Assembly (NCBI RefSeq): GCF_000378245.1
Contig: NZ_KB899497.1
Coordinates: 186,001 to 250,000, forward strand
DNA: 64,000 nt
From: Aromatoleum toluclasticum ATCC 700605
GTDB lineage: Bacteria > Pseudomonadota > Gammaproteobacteria > Burkholderiales > Rhodocyclaceae
Direction: 5' to 3'
Under the pieces are notes generated by a model. The model was not told the origin of the DNA and did not search any database. It saw only the letters and a list, made by a program, of their open reading frames with translations. Of this stretch, positions 1 through 9,149 are shown piece by piece. Position 1 is the first letter of the stretch. The number at the start of each line of letters is the position of its first letter. Position numbers and translations under genes: made by a program.

Positions 1-2
1 TC

Positions 3-98
3 GGGGACTCCGGCTATGTGGCTCTGTACCGCCATGAACCGTCCGACCGTGCGGTGTATGTCCTGGCCTTCCGACACCAAAAAGAGGCGGGCTACTGA
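3..98 (+). CDS. RelE/ParE-type toxin, C-terminal fragment (cut by window edge)
   Basis: Only the last 31 codons are present, running into the window from the left and ending at a TGA at 96-98. The readable tail ends in VLAFRHQKEAGY, which resembles the C-terminus of RelE/ParE-family mRNA-interferase or gyrase toxins (a beta strand followed by a short charged end). In such type II modules the partner is adjacent, but the only downstream reading frame, starting in the TGATG overlap at 98, stops after 18 codons, so no full antitoxin follows. The assignment rests on a short stretch and would need the upstream sequence. Confidence 0.55.
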   Translation, partial: GDSGYVALYRHEPSDRAVYVLAFRHQKEAGY

Positions 99-286
99 TG
101 AGCAAGAACGAAATTCGCCGACTGACCGCGAAGATGGATCAGCAACTGTTGTAGCGCGGATGAGCCGAAGGCCGAATCTGGCAACTGCGATCCCGTCGCC
201 CCACGGTGCTCGCAGTCGGCGCGGGCGAGCTGGACGAGGCCGCGTTCGCTGAGTGGTTGCGGCTCCACGCGGTCGTCCGCAGCTGA
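98..286 (+). other. Unrecognised short frames, possible decayed partner gene
   Basis: An 18-codon frame (98-154, starting MSKNEIRRLT) overlaps the toxin stop as TGATG, the arrangement expected of a translationally coupled antitoxin, but it ends at a TAG. A second open stretch (164-286) in another frame has no ATG, contains LAVGAGELDEAAFAEWLRLH, and ends just before the SNF2 gene stop. Together they look like the remains of a gene broken by stops or a frameshift, but I cannot name the original family, and they may be non-coding. Confidence 0.25.
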
Positions 287-287
287 C

Positions 288-3200
288 TCAGACCGTCGCG
301 GGCGGTAGCGGCGCGAGCAGTGCGGCGATGTCGTCCGCGCCGAACTTGGCGAGCGCGTCGGCGTCCTCCGACAGCACGCCGGCGGCGAGCGCGGCCTTGC
401 GGTCCTGCAGCGCGAGGATGCGTTCTTCGATGCTGCCGGCGCAGATCAGCTTGAACACGAACACCGGCTTGTCCTGGCCGATGCGGTGGGCGCGGTCGGT
501 GGCCTGGTTTTCGGCGGCAGGGTTCCACCACGGGTCGTAATGGATCACGGTGTCGGCCGCGGTGAGGTTGAGGCCGACGCCGCCCGCCTTCAGGCTGATC
601 AGGAACACGGAGGCGCGCCCTCGCTGGAAATCCTCGACCGGTGTGCGGCGGTCGCGCGTGTCGCCGGTCAGGCCGACCCAGCTGATCCTGGCGCGGTCGA
701 GTTCGGCGGCGATCAGCGCGAGCATCTGCGTGAATTGCGAGAACACGAGGATGCGGCGGCCCTCGGCGATCAGCTCGGGGAGCATGTCCATCAGGTGGTC
801 GAGCTTGGCGCGCTCCTTGACCCTGGCCGCGGCAGCCGTGCTCTTCAGCAGGCGCGGGTCGCAGCACACCTGACGCAATTTCAGCAGCGCGTCGAGGATC
901 ACGATCTGGCTGCGCGCGAAGCCCTTCGCGGCGATCTCGTGGCGGATCTTGTCGTCCATCGCCGCGCGCACGGTCTCGTACAGGTCGCGCTGGCCGCCTT
1001 CGAGGCCGATGCTGCGCACGATCACGGTCTTGGGTGGCAGCTCCTTGGCGACGTCTTCCTTGCGCCGGCGCAGCATGAAGGGCTTGATGCGGGCGGCGAG
1101 GAGGTCGCGCCGCTGCGTGTCGCCGCGCTTTTCGACCGGCGTGCGCCAGAGGCGGGTGAATTCCTTGTTCGTGCCGAGGAAGCCGGGCAGCAGGAAGTCG
1201 AACTGCGCCCACAGCTCGCCGAGGTGGTTTTCCAGCGGCGTGCCGGTGAGGCCCAGGCGATGGCGGGCGCGTAGCTGGCGAATGACCTGGGCGCCCTTGC
1301 TCGCGGCGTTCTTCACCGTCTGCGCCTCGTCGAGGATCAGCAGGCTCCACTCGCGTGCCTGCAGCGCGTCGGCGTCGCGCCACAGCAGGGGGTAGGTGGT
1401 GAGCGCGACGTCGATGTCCTCTAGCTGGTCGAAACGGCTGTGGCGGTCGGGGCCGTGCAGGTTCAGCACGCGCAGTCCGGGGGTGAAGCGCGCCGCTTCG
1501 GTCTGCCAGTTGAACACCAGCGAGGTCGGCAGGATCACCAGGGCGGGCCGGTCGAGCCGCCCGGCGTGTTTTTCCGTGAGGAGGTGGGCGAGCGCCTGCG
1601 CGGTCTTGCCGAGCCCCATGTCGTCGGCGAGGATGCCGGCCAGATCGTGACGCACGAGGTGTTGCAGCCACGCGAGCCCTTCGAGCTGGTAGGGACGCAG
1701 CACGGCGTTGAAGCCCGCCGGGGCGGCGACGGCTTCGATGCCGCGGGCGTCGTGCAGGCGCCGGGCGAGCTCGGCGAGCGCGTCGCGACCGCGCCCGGGC
1801 AGGTCGAGGTCGGCCAGCCGCGCAGCGTCCAGACGCGACACCCGCAGCGCCCCTTCGGGGCGGTCGAACAGGTCCACCAGCGCACCGACGAGCGGCTTGA
1901 GGCGCCCGGCCGCGATGCGTAGCCGGCCGAGGTCTTCGTGGTGCAGGATGATCGCCTCCTCGTCGGCGATACGATGGAGGCCGCCGCCCAGCCAGCGCCC
2001 GTCGCGCCCGAAGAGTTCGGCCAGCAGCGGCGCGAGGGCGAGCGTGCGGCCGTCGACCTCGATGCCGGGCGAGATGGCGAGCCAGCCGCCATCGGCTTCA
2101 TCCACGTCGAGCGTCACATCGGTGATGTCGATGGCGTGGTGGCGGAAATCGGGCGGCAGTTCGATCGCCCAGCCTTCGGCGCGCAGGGCCGGGATTTCGT
2201 TTGCAGTGAACGGGCCCCAGGCGTCCTCGCTGGCGAGGCCGAAGGCATGTTCGGGGAGGGTGCCGTAGGCGCTGGAGACGCTTCGCACGCCCACCTTGCC
2301 CAGCCCGGCCTGACCGAGGCGCCGGACGGCGGCCGATTCTGCCGCGGTGTCGCGCTGCAACCGGGCACTGCGGCCGTCTGGCAGGGTGTGGAACATCGGT
2401 GCGTTGCCGGGCGGGATCGTCAGCGGGCCGTAGCGGAACGCGAGCGTCGCGTAGTCGAACAGCGTCGCGCCATAGCGTGGGTAGCTGCGGAAGTTGATGT
2501 CGTATGCGGAGAGCGTGTCGATGCGCAGCACCGGGACGGGCGGGCCGGACAGCTCCAGCGGTGGTTCGCCGAGCGTGCTCGGCAATGGCAGGGCAGGAGT
2601 GAGTTCGGCCAGCGTCACGCTGATCATCTCGGCTTCGACCGGTGTCAGCGGCGGCAGCCACAGCAGACGCACGATGTGTTCGGCGGGGGCGTCGAGGGTG
2701 ATGGGTCCGATCTGGTTCGCCTTGCGGTCCACGTACCAGGGCGGCAGCAGCGGCAGCACGACCTCCGCCGGAGGTGTCAGGCGCAGTCCCGGCGCGCGTC
2801 GTCCGTCTGCGGTGCTGTGCCACTCCGGCGACCCGGCGCGTGCGTCGCCCAAGCTCAGCGGGGTGGCGCCAAGGTCATTGAAATACGTGCGTCCGCAGCG
2901 CGCGAGGCGTGCCATCAACTGTTCGGCGTTGCGGCCATCGAGCGGCAGCGCGTCCTGGAAGAAGCGCCCGCGCGGGCGCTGGCTCCAGAGCAGGCCCAGG
3001 ATGTCCAGGTCCGCTTCATTGACGAAGGACGGCGGCGTGTCGAGCGCCCGCTCGATGTTCTGCCAGCTCTCGGCCTGTCGAACCGAACCGTCGCGACCGA
3101 GCCGCGCCTTGAAGCAGGTGACGGCGTACTGCTGGTAGCCGTTGTGGAAGCGGATCAGGTAGAGGAGCGAGTGCTGCGTGGTGGGCGCGGGCTTGCGCGC

Positions 3201-3572
3201 CGTCGACGGCTGCTGCGCCGTGATGCCGCGGAACGCCTCGATCCAGGCGAGGATCTGTTCGCGTGGGCGTGACGGATCGCTGCTGCGCACCGCCAGCCAG
3301 CGGAGCAGGGTGGCGGCGACATGTTTGCAGTCGATGGCGACGGGGCAGGAGCAGTACGAAACGAGTCGCGCGGAACGGGGATGCGGGGCGCCCGTGAATT
3401 GCACCACTACCTGATAGGGCCGCGACCGTGTGCCCTGCACGCGGGCGTGCAAGGTTTCGCCATCGCGGACGAGGTCGGAGACCGCGCCCAGATAGGCGCG
3501 CCCCTTCGCGACCTCGTGGGGACCGAGCCAGCGTGTGATGTCGGTTTCGGTGCAGCTGTCGAGGATGCTCAT
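288..3572 (-). CDS. SNF2-family helicase with N-terminal SWIM zinc finger
   Basis: A 1094-residue ATP-dependent DNA translocase/helicase of the bacterial SNF2 (HepA/RapA-like) class. A SWIM-type zinc finger is visible near the N-terminus (C74, C76, C82, H84, pattern CxCx5CxH), followed by a long linker. The RecA-like helicase core begins around residue 640 with Walker A DDMGLGKT, then a DEAQ box (LLILDEAQTVKN) rather than the commoner DEAH, a C-terminal helicase lobe with FSQFTQML, and the late motif TDRAHRIGQ. The role is presumably remodelling of protein-DNA complexes in transcription or repair; the exact substrate is not known for this subfamily. It stands alone on the minus strand with no operon partner, and the length matches the SWIM-SNF2 architecture. 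The long antisense frames over this gene are GC-driven shadows. Confidence 0.9.
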   Translation of the reverse strand: MSILDSCTETDITRWLGPHEVAKGRAYLGAVSDLVRDGETLHARVQGTRSRPYQVVVQFTGAPHPRSARLVSYCSCPVAIDCKHVAATLLRWLAVRSSDPSRPREQILAWIEAFRGITAQQPSTARKPAPTTQHSLLYLIRFHNGYQQYAVTCFKARLGRDGSVRQAESWQNIERALDTPPSFVNEADLDILGLLWSQRPRGRFFQDALPLDGRNAEQLMARLARCGRTYFNDLGATPLSLGDARAGSPEWHSTADGRRAPGLRLTPPAEVVLPLLPPWYVDRKANQIGPITLDAPAEHIVRLLWLPPLTPVEAEMISVTLAELTPALPLPSTLGEPPLELSGPPVPVLRIDTLSAYDINFRSYPRYGATLFDYATLAFRYGPLTIPPGNAPMFHTLPDGRSARLQRDTAAESAAVRRLGQAGLGKVGVRSVSSAYGTLPEHAFGLASEDAWGPFTANEIPALRAEGWAIELPPDFRHHAIDITDVTLDVDEADGGWLAISPGIEVDGRTLALAPLLAELFGRDGRWLGGGLHRIADEEAIILHHEDLGRLRIAAGRLKPLVGALVDLFDRPEGALRVSRLDAARLADLDLPGRGRDALAELARRLHDARGIEAVAAPAGFNAVLRPYQLEGLAWLQHLVRHDLAGILADDMGLGKTAQALAHLLTEKHAGRLDRPALVILPTSLVFNWQTEAARFTPGLRVLNLHGPDRHSRFDQLEDIDVALTTYPLLWRDADALQAREWSLLILDEAQTVKNAASKGAQVIRQLRARHRLGLTGTPLENHLGELWAQFDFLLPGFLGTNKEFTRLWRTPVEKRGDTQRRDLLAARIKPFMLRRRKEDVAKELPPKTVIVRSIGLEGGQRDLYETVRAAMDDKIRHEIAAKGFARSQIVILDALLKLRQVCCDPRLLKSTAAAARVKERAKLDHLMDMLPELIAEGRRILVFSQFTQMLALIAAELDRARISWVGLTGDTRDRRTPVEDFQRGRASVFLISLKAGGVGLNLTAADTVIHYDPWWNPAAENQATDRAHRIGQDKPVFVFKLICAGSIEERILALQDRKAALAAGVLSEDADALAKFGADDIAALLAPLPPATV

Positions 3573-3711
3573 TGGGTCGGAGGGAGGAGCAGGGGAGCGG
3601 GGCGCTTACGTGACGCCACTATTGCAGTCGGGCGGGATTGGCGGCGCCCCTGAAGAACGAAGGGTGGCTGCCTCACCGCTCTCGGCTCGGCTTGGGCGCA
3701 AGTGGCGCGGA

Positions 3712-4143
3712 TCAGCCCGGTCGGTCCAGCTTCGTCGACAGCAGGATGGTCGAGAAGGTATCGACCACGCCCCGGATCGCCCGCACGCGGTCGATCACGG
3801 CGTCGAGCTCGTGCGTGGTCTCGGTTTCCAGCATCCCGCACAGGTCGTAGCGGCCGCTGACCGAGTAGAGCTTGGTGATCTCGTGGCGCTTCTTCAGCGC
3901 GCGCACGACGTCCGGCTCGTTCTTCGATTCGATTGAGATCAGCACCATCGCCTGGATCGAGCGCGTCGACTGCGGCTTTGTCACGCTGACCGTGTAGCCG
4001 CTGATCGTTCCCGAGTCTTCCAGCGCCTTCAGGCGCAACTGCACCGTGCTGCGCGCGCAGCCGAGCGCCTGCGCGATCTTCACGACGGGCAGGCGGGCAT
4101 TCACTTTGAGCAGCTCGATGAGCTGGCGGTCGAGTTCGTCCAT
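3712..4143 (-). CDS. Lrp/AsnC-family transcriptional regulator
   Basis: A 143-residue Lrp/AsnC-type regulator. The N-terminal helix-turn-helix (residues about 1-50, MDELDRQLIELLKVNARLPV...) is typical of feast/famine proteins, and the rest is a RAM (ligand-binding, alpha-beta) domain with the YSVSGRYDLCGMLE segment. It is divergent from the lysine degradation operon, whose first gene kamA starts 167 bases away, with a perfect palindrome in between. The inference is that it senses lysine or a pathway intermediate and controls both itself and kamA. Start chosen at the ATG giving the usual MDELDRQ opening. Confidence 0.9.
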   Translation of the reverse strand: MDELDRQLIELLKVNARLPVVKIAQALGCARSTVQLRLKALEDSGTISGYTVSVTKPQSTRSIQAMVLISIESKNEPDVVRALKKRHEITKLYSVSGRYDLCGMLETETTHELDAVIDRVRAIRGVVDTFSTILLSTKLDRPG

Positions 4144-4178
4144 GGGTTTTGCGGGGTAAAAATCAGTTTGTCCGAACG

Positions 4179-4195
4179 TCGGTCATTTTGACCGA
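4179..4195. promoter_or_regulatory. Palindromic operator candidate between lrp-type gene and kamA
   Basis: A perfect inverted repeat with 7-base arms TCGGTCA and TGACCGA separated by TTT lies 36 bases upstream of the Lrp/AsnC-type gene and 115 bases upstream of kamA. Lrp-family proteins bind short dyads of this size, so it is the likely site for auto-regulation and control of the kam operon. The dyad is seen directly; the binding protein is inferred from position. Confidence 0.6.
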
Positions 4196-4309
4196 TTTGC
4201 CGGCATATTCAAAGTCACTTTGCCCGTTCAGACCGGCGCAGCCATTCCCTAAACTCGTCTTCGTCAGGCCCCCGCGCCACTCATAACGACGAACAAAAGG
4301 GACAGGAAC

Positions 4310-5491
4310 ATGCTGCAAAAAGTCGCGATCTCTCCGCGCGTGCTGCGCACACGCGCCGAACTGGAAGCCTACGACCCGGCGTCCGAGTCCTGGCAGAAGC
4401 AGTTCGCCCGCCGCTATACGCACCACTCCGAGCTGAAGGACGTCCTGAACAACATGGAGGACGTGAACGGCACCGTGTACGAGAAGTTCGCCGTGTCGAT
4501 CACGCCTTACATGGCGCAGCTGATGGACCCGAACGACCCGAACTGCCCGGTCCGCCTGCAATATCTGCCGTCGCGCCACGAGGAGCAGAAGCCCGGCTTC
4601 CACACCCTGCTCGACGAGCTGGGCGAGGAGGGCGACACCGTTCCCGGCACCAGCGTCGTGCACCGCTACCCGCGCCGGGTGCTCTTCCTCGTGTCGAACA
4701 CCTGCTCGACGCTGTGCCGTTTCTGCACCCGCAAGCGCATGGTGTCGCAGCCGGCCGGTTCGGTGCACAAGGACGAGATCGAGCGCTCGATCGACTACAT
4801 CGCGAGCAATCAGGACATCGACGACGTGCTGCTGTCGGGCGGCGATCCGCTGACCTTCGACGACGAGCGGCTCGACTACATCCTCGGCGCGATCCGCGAG
4901 CGTGCGCCGCACGTGCGCTTCCTGCGCATCGGCTCGCGCATGGTCGTGCAGCTGCCGACGCGCGTGACGCCCGAGCTGTGCGCGATCCTCGAGAAGCACC
5001 GCGTGCAGATGGTGAACATCCACATCAACCACCCGAAGGAGATCACGCCGCTGTTGCGCGAGCGCGTGAAGCTGATCCAGAAGGCCGGCATCATGATGGG
5101 CCTGCAGACGGTGTGCCTGAAGGGCGTGAACGACGACGTCGAGGTGCTGCGCGAGCTCTTCATGCAGGCGATCGAGATGGGCGTGCGGCCGTATTACGTC
5201 TATTCGACCGACATGGTCGAGGGTGCGCATCACTTCATCGTGCCCTACCACCGCATGCTGGAGCTGTACGAAGGCATCCGTGGCTGGATCAGCGGTCCCG
5301 CGGTGCCGACCTTCGTCGTCGACGGCCTGGGCGGGCTGGGCAAGCTGCCGATCATCCCGACTTATGTGACGGAGGAGATCCGGCGCGACGGCCAGGGCAC
5401 GACGATCAAGTGCCGCAATTACAAGGGCGACACCGTCGAGATGCCGGGGCTGGGCCTGGACTTCCGCGTCCCGTCGCAGAGCCGCGCGTAA
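4310..5491 (+). CDS. kamA: Lysine 2,3-aminomutase (radical SAM, PLP)
   Basis: A 393-residue KamA-family enzyme that converts L-lysine to L-beta-lysine, the first step of anaerobic lysine degradation. The radical-SAM cluster motif CxxxCxxC is visible at C132, C136 and C139 (TCSTLCRFCTRKR). The PLP-binding lysine is probably K345 in GLGGLGK; classical aminomutases carry PGGGGK here, so this is a variant loop. It is first in an operon with kdd, a P-loop gene, kamD, kamE, kal and kce, which strongly supports lysine rather than glutamate or arginine as substrate. AGGA lies 5 bases before the ATG. The enzyme family is oxygen-sensitive, which fits use under denitrifying or other anoxic conditions. 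Confidence 0.92.
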   Translation: MLQKVAISPRVLRTRAELEAYDPASESWQKQFARRYTHHSELKDVLNNMEDVNGTVYEKFAVSITPYMAQLMDPNDPNCPVRLQYLPSRHEEQKPGFHTLLDELGEEGDTVPGTSVVHRYPRRVLFLVSNTCSTLCRFCTRKRMVSQPAGSVHKDEIERSIDYIASNQDIDDVLLSGGDPLTFDDERLDYILGAIRERAPHVRFLRIGSRMVVQLPTRVTPELCAILEKHRVQMVNIHINHPKEITPLLRERVKLIQKAGIMMGLQTVCLKGVNDDVEVLRELFMQAIEMGVRPYYVYSTDMVEGAHHFIVPYHRMLELYEGIRGWISGPAVPTFVVDGLGGLGKLPIIPTYVTEEIRRDGQGTTIKCRNYKGDTVEMPGLGLDFRVPSQSRA

Positions 5492-5500
5492 GGGGGCGAC

Positions 5501-6538
5501 ATGAAGCATGGTTCCCCCTACGGCACGCACCGCGTCGTCGAGCCGCAAGGCGTGCTGCCGCAAGGCGCATGGAAGATCGACAACACGATGTCGCTCTGCG
5601 ACAACGAGATCCTGATCGATGTCGCGGCACTCAACATCGATGCCGCGAGCTTCACGCAGATCAAGACCGAGGCCGAGGGTGACCTCGACCGCATCGCGGC
5701 CATCGTGCGCGACATCGTCGGCCAGCGCGGCAAGATGCACAACCCGGTGACGGGCTCGGGCGGCATGCTGATCGGCCGCGTCGCGGCGATCGGCCCGAAG
5801 CTCATCGGCAAGACGGACCTGAAGGTCGGCGACAAGCTCGCGACGCTGGTGTCGCTGTCGCTGACGCCGCTGCGCATCGACGCGGTCCGCGCCGTGCACG
5901 CCGACAAGGATCAGATCGAGATCGACGGCCAGGCGGTCCTGTTCGAGACGGGCCTGTATGCGAAGCTGCCGGACGACATCCTGGAGAAGGTCGCGCTCGC
6001 GATCCTCGACGTCGCCGGTGCGCCGGCCCAGACCGCGCGCCTCGTGCGTCCGGGCGACACGGTCGTGGTCGTCGGGGGTGGCGGCAAGTCCGGCACGCTC
6101 TGCACCTACGAGGCGAAGAAGCGCGTCGGCCCCGCCGGCTGTGTGATCGGCGTGTCGCCCTTCGACAAGGACTGCCGCCGCATGAGCGAGCTCGGCTGGG
6201 TCGATCACGCGCTGCGGGCGGACGCGACCGATGCGGTGGGGATGATGGAAGCCGTGTCCGAGCTCACCGGCGGGCGCATGGCCGACGTCGTGATCAACTG
6301 CGTGAACATCCCGAATACCGAAATGGGCAGCATTCTCGCGACGCGCGACGGCGGCAAGATCTACTTCTTCTCGATGGCGACAAGCTTCACCGCTGCGGCG
6401 CTCGGGGCCGAAGGCGTGGGCAAGGACGTCGAGATGATCGTCGGTAACGGCTACGCGAAGGACCATGCGGTGTTCGCGCTGGAATTGCTGCGCGAAAGCC
6501 CGGTGCTGCGGCATCTGTTCGAGACGCTCTATGTCTGA
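5501..6538 (+). CDS. kdd: L-erythro-3,5-diaminohexanoate dehydrogenase
   Basis: A 345-residue NAD-dependent dehydrogenase of the Kdd family, which oxidises 3,5-diaminohexanoate to 3-keto-5-aminohexanoate in the lysine pathway. The N-terminus (MKHGSPYGTHRVVEPQGVLPQ) and the nucleotide-binding segment VVVGGGGKSG near residue 190 fit this family of medium-chain-dehydrogenase-like proteins. It begins 9 bases after kamA stops, and its last codons overlap the start of the next gene by 8 bases (ATGTCTGA), so translation is probably coupled. Identification rests mainly on the conserved gene order of lysine degradation operons together with the length and nucleotide-binding motif. Confidence 0.88.
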   Translation: MKHGSPYGTHRVVEPQGVLPQGAWKIDNTMSLCDNEILIDVAALNIDAASFTQIKTEAEGDLDRIAAIVRDIVGQRGKMHNPVTGSGGMLIGRVAAIGPKLIGKTDLKVGDKLATLVSLSLTPLRIDAVRAVHADKDQIEIDGQAVLFETGLYAKLPDDILEKVALAILDVAGAPAQTARLVRPGDTVVVVGGGGKSGTLCTYEAKKRVGPAGCVIGVSPFDKDCRRMSELGWVDHALRADATDAVGMMEAVSELTGGRMADVVINCVNIPNTEMGSILATRDGGKIYFFSMATSFTAAALGAEGVGKDVEMIVGNGYAKDHAVFALELLRESPVLRHLFETLYV

Positions 6539-7604
6539 GGCCGCGGCCATGACCGGGAGCGCGCTGTGGCGCGAGATCCGTGCGGCCGGCATGACGACGC
6601 TGGCGGTGATGGGGATGACGAAGAACACCGGCAAGACCGTGTGCCTGAATCATCTCCTCGCGCAGGCGCACGCTCATGGCACGACGGTCGGCATCACCTC
6701 GATCGGGCGCGACGGCGAGGACCGCGACCAGGTGTTTTCGATTCCGAAGCCGCCGGTGCTCGTGTGGCCCGGCAGCCTCGTCGCGACCGCGCGCGACACG
6801 CTGCTGCGCGCGAAGGTTCGCTGGAAGCAGATCGGCACGACCGGCATCGACAGCCCGATGGGCGAGATCCTGATCGTGCGCGCGCTCGACCATGGCGAGA
6901 TGGAGATCGCCGGCGCGTCGCGCAGCTCCGATCAGCAGAAGGTGATCGGGATCCTGAAGGGTTGCGGCTGCGCGCTGGTGCTGCTCGACGGCGCGCTCGG
7001 GCGCAGCCACCACGCCTCGCCCGCGATCGCGGACGGCGTCGTGCTTGCGACCGGCGCGGCGATCGGCGGCGGTATTCCCGACGTGATCCGCAAGACGCGC
7101 GACCGGCTCGCGATCCTCGGCATTCCGGCTGTGGATGAAGTGCTTGTCGCGCGTTGTGAACACGTGTTCGCACACGGCGGCATCGGCGTGTGGAACGGCG
7201 CTGGCGAAGTCGTGTTCGACGCGCGTATCCCGACGCTCAACGCCGCACCGACGCTGCTCGGCCTGCACGATCCCGCGACGATCGCCGTCAGCGGAGCGGT
7301 CGGCCGGGCGCTGTGGCACGCGCTGAAGACGCTCGCCGCGCGCCATCCCGGCCTCACCGTCGTCGTCGCCGACGGCACCAAGCTCTTCGTCGATGCGAAC
7401 GACGTCGCGGGCTTCACCGCAATGGGCGCGCACCTCGCAGCGTTCAGGCGCATCCGCATCGCCGGCATCACCGTCAACCCGTTTTCGCCGCTCGGCGGCA
7501 GCTTCGACGCGGGGGACTTCCTCGACGCGGCACGCCGGGCCTTCCCCGATCACGTCGTCGCCGACGTGATGCGCGAGGAACAGACCGAAGGAGTTCTTGA
7601 ATGA
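6531..7604 (+). CDS. P-loop protein of lysine operon, probable aminomutase reactivase subunit (KamB-like)
   Basis: A 357-residue protein with a clear Walker A loop, GMTKNTGKT, at residues 28-36. No transmembrane segments are seen. It lies between kdd and kamD, overlapping kdd by 8 bases and kamD by 4 (ATGA). Lysine-fermenting clostridia and fusobacteria carry kamB/kamC in the same operons, thought to encode an ATP-dependent reactivase that removes damaged B12 from lysine 5,6-aminomutase; a P-loop protein in this position fits that role. I cannot confirm homology to KamB by eye, so the symbol is withheld. An upstream in-frame ATG exists at 6465 inside kdd, but the ATG at 6531 gives the sensible coupled start. 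Confidence 0.6.
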   Translation: MSEAAAMTGSALWREIRAAGMTTLAVMGMTKNTGKTVCLNHLLAQAHAHGTTVGITSIGRDGEDRDQVFSIPKPPVLVWPGSLVATARDTLLRAKVRWKQIGTTGIDSPMGEILIVRALDHGEMEIAGASRSSDQQKVIGILKGCGCALVLLDGALGRSHHASPAIADGVVLATGAAIGGGIPDVIRKTRDRLAILGIPAVDEVLVARCEHVFAHGGIGVWNGAGEVVFDARIPTLNAAPTLLGLHDPATIAVSGAVGRALWHALKTLAARHPGLTVVVADGTKLFVDANDVAGFTAMGAHLAAFRRIRIAGITVNPFSPLGGSFDAGDFLDAARRAFPDHVVADVMREEQTEGVLE

Positions 7605-9148
7605 CCCGACTCAATCTCGACCAAGGCCAGATCGACCGCGCACGCGAATCGGCGCGCCGAATCGCGCATCGCGTGTTCGACGAGATGAGCCAGTACACGA
7701 CGACCACCGTGGAGCGCGCGACGCTGCGCCTGATGGGCGTCGATGGCGTGGACGACAACCAGATTCCGCTGCCGAACCGCCTGGTCGCGCATCTGCAGGA
7801 GCAGAAGCTGCTGCCGCACGGCGCCGCGGCCGTCGTCGCCGGGGCGATGGAGGAACATGGCCTCACCGCTCAGCAGGTCGCCGAAGCGGTGGCCGCCGGC
7901 AAGCTCGTGCTCGCCGCGCCGAAGCACGACAAGGCTGCCCGCAAATCCGCTGAAGCGATTGCCGCGAAGACCTGCGATCACATCGCCGCCCAGCGCTCAC
8001 TTCGCGCACAGCAGATCGACAAGGTCGGCGAGGCGCGCACGCCTTGGCTCTACCTCATCGTCGCGACCGGCAACATCCATGAAGACATCGTGCAGGCGCG
8101 CGCCGCCGCGGAGCAGGGCGCCGACATCGTCGCGGTGATCCGCTCGACCGGCCAGAGCCTGCTCGACTACGTGCCCTATGGCGCGACCACCGAAGGCTTC
8201 GGCGGCACCTACGCCACGCAGGAGAACTTCCGCCTGATGCGCGCCGCGCTCGACGAGGTAGGCGCCAAGATCGGCCGCTACATCCGCCTGACGAACTACT
8301 GCTCGGGCCTGTGCATGCCGGAGATCGCGGCGATGGGGGCGATGGAGCGTCTCGACATGATGCTCAACGACTCGATGTACGGAATCATCTTCCGTGACAT
8401 CAACATGAAGCGCACCTTCATCGACCAGTTCTTCTCGCGCATGGTCAACGCCTACGCCGGCATCATCATCAACACCGGCGAGGACAACTACCTGACCACC
8501 GCCGATGCGTTCGATGCTGCGCACACCGTGCTCGCGTCACAGCTCATCAACGAGCAGTTCGCCTACATCTCGGGCCTGAAGCCCGACCAGATGGGCCTCG
8601 GCCACGCCTTCGAGATCAACCCGGACCTCGAGAACGGCTTCCTGTGGGAAGTCGCCCACGCCCAGCTCGTGCGCCAGGTCTTCCCGGAAGCGTGTCTCAA
8701 GTACATGCCGCCGACCAAGCACATGACGGGGAACATCTTCCGCGGCCACATCCAGGACGCGCTGTTCAACGTCGTCAGCACGCTCACCGGGCAGAACATC
8801 CACCTGCTCGGGATGATGACGGAAGCGATCCACACGCCCTTCATCCAGGACCGCTTCCTCGCGATCCAGAACGCGAAGTACGTGTTCGGCACGATGCGCG
8901 ACCTGCACGACGAAGTCGAATTCAAGGCGGGCGGGCGGATCGAGTCGCGCGCCCAGCAGGTGCTGGCCGAGACCGTCGGGATACTGGCCGACATCGAGAA
9001 GATCGGCCTGCCGGCGGCGATCGGCCGCGGCACCTTCGCCGACATCTCGCGCACGATGGAGGGCGGCAAGGGCCTGGACGGCGTGATCGCGAAGGCCTCC
9101 GACTACTACAACCCCTTCCCGGATCTGATGCTGGCGGGAGCGAACTGA
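7601..9148 (+). CDS. kamD: Lysine 5,6-aminomutase alpha subunit
   Basis: A 515-residue large subunit of the adenosylcobalamin- and PLP-dependent beta-lysine/D-lysine 5,6-aminomutase, which moves the terminal amino group to C5 to give 3,5-diaminohexanoate. The length and conserved stretches such as YVPYGATTEGFGGTYATQ and TNYCSGLCMPEIAAMGAMER fit the KamD TIM-barrel subunit. It follows the P-loop gene with an ATGA overlap, and kamE starts 1 base after it. In this enzyme the alpha subunit supplies the barrel while the beta subunit (KamE) supplies the B12 domain and the PLP lysine. Confidence 0.93.
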   Translation: MTRLNLDQGQIDRARESARRIAHRVFDEMSQYTTTTVERATLRLMGVDGVDDNQIPLPNRLVAHLQEQKLLPHGAAAVVAGAMEEHGLTAQQVAEAVAAGKLVLAAPKHDKAARKSAEAIAAKTCDHIAAQRSLRAQQIDKVGEARTPWLYLIVATGNIHEDIVQARAAAEQGADIVAVIRSTGQSLLDYVPYGATTEGFGGTYATQENFRLMRAALDEVGAKIGRYIRLTNYCSGLCMPEIAAMGAMERLDMMLNDSMYGIIFRDINMKRTFIDQFFSRMVNAYAGIIINTGEDNYLTTADAFDAAHTVLASQLINEQFAYISGLKPDQMGLGHAFEINPDLENGFLWEVAHAQLVRQVFPEACLKYMPPTKHMTGNIFRGHIQDALFNVVSTLTGQNIHLLGMMTEAIHTPFIQDRFLAIQNAKYVFGTMRDLHDEVEFKAGGRIESRAQQVLAETVGILADIEKIGLPAAIGRGTFADISRTMEGGKGLDGVIAKASDYYNPFPDLMLAGAN

Positions 9149-9149
9149 C

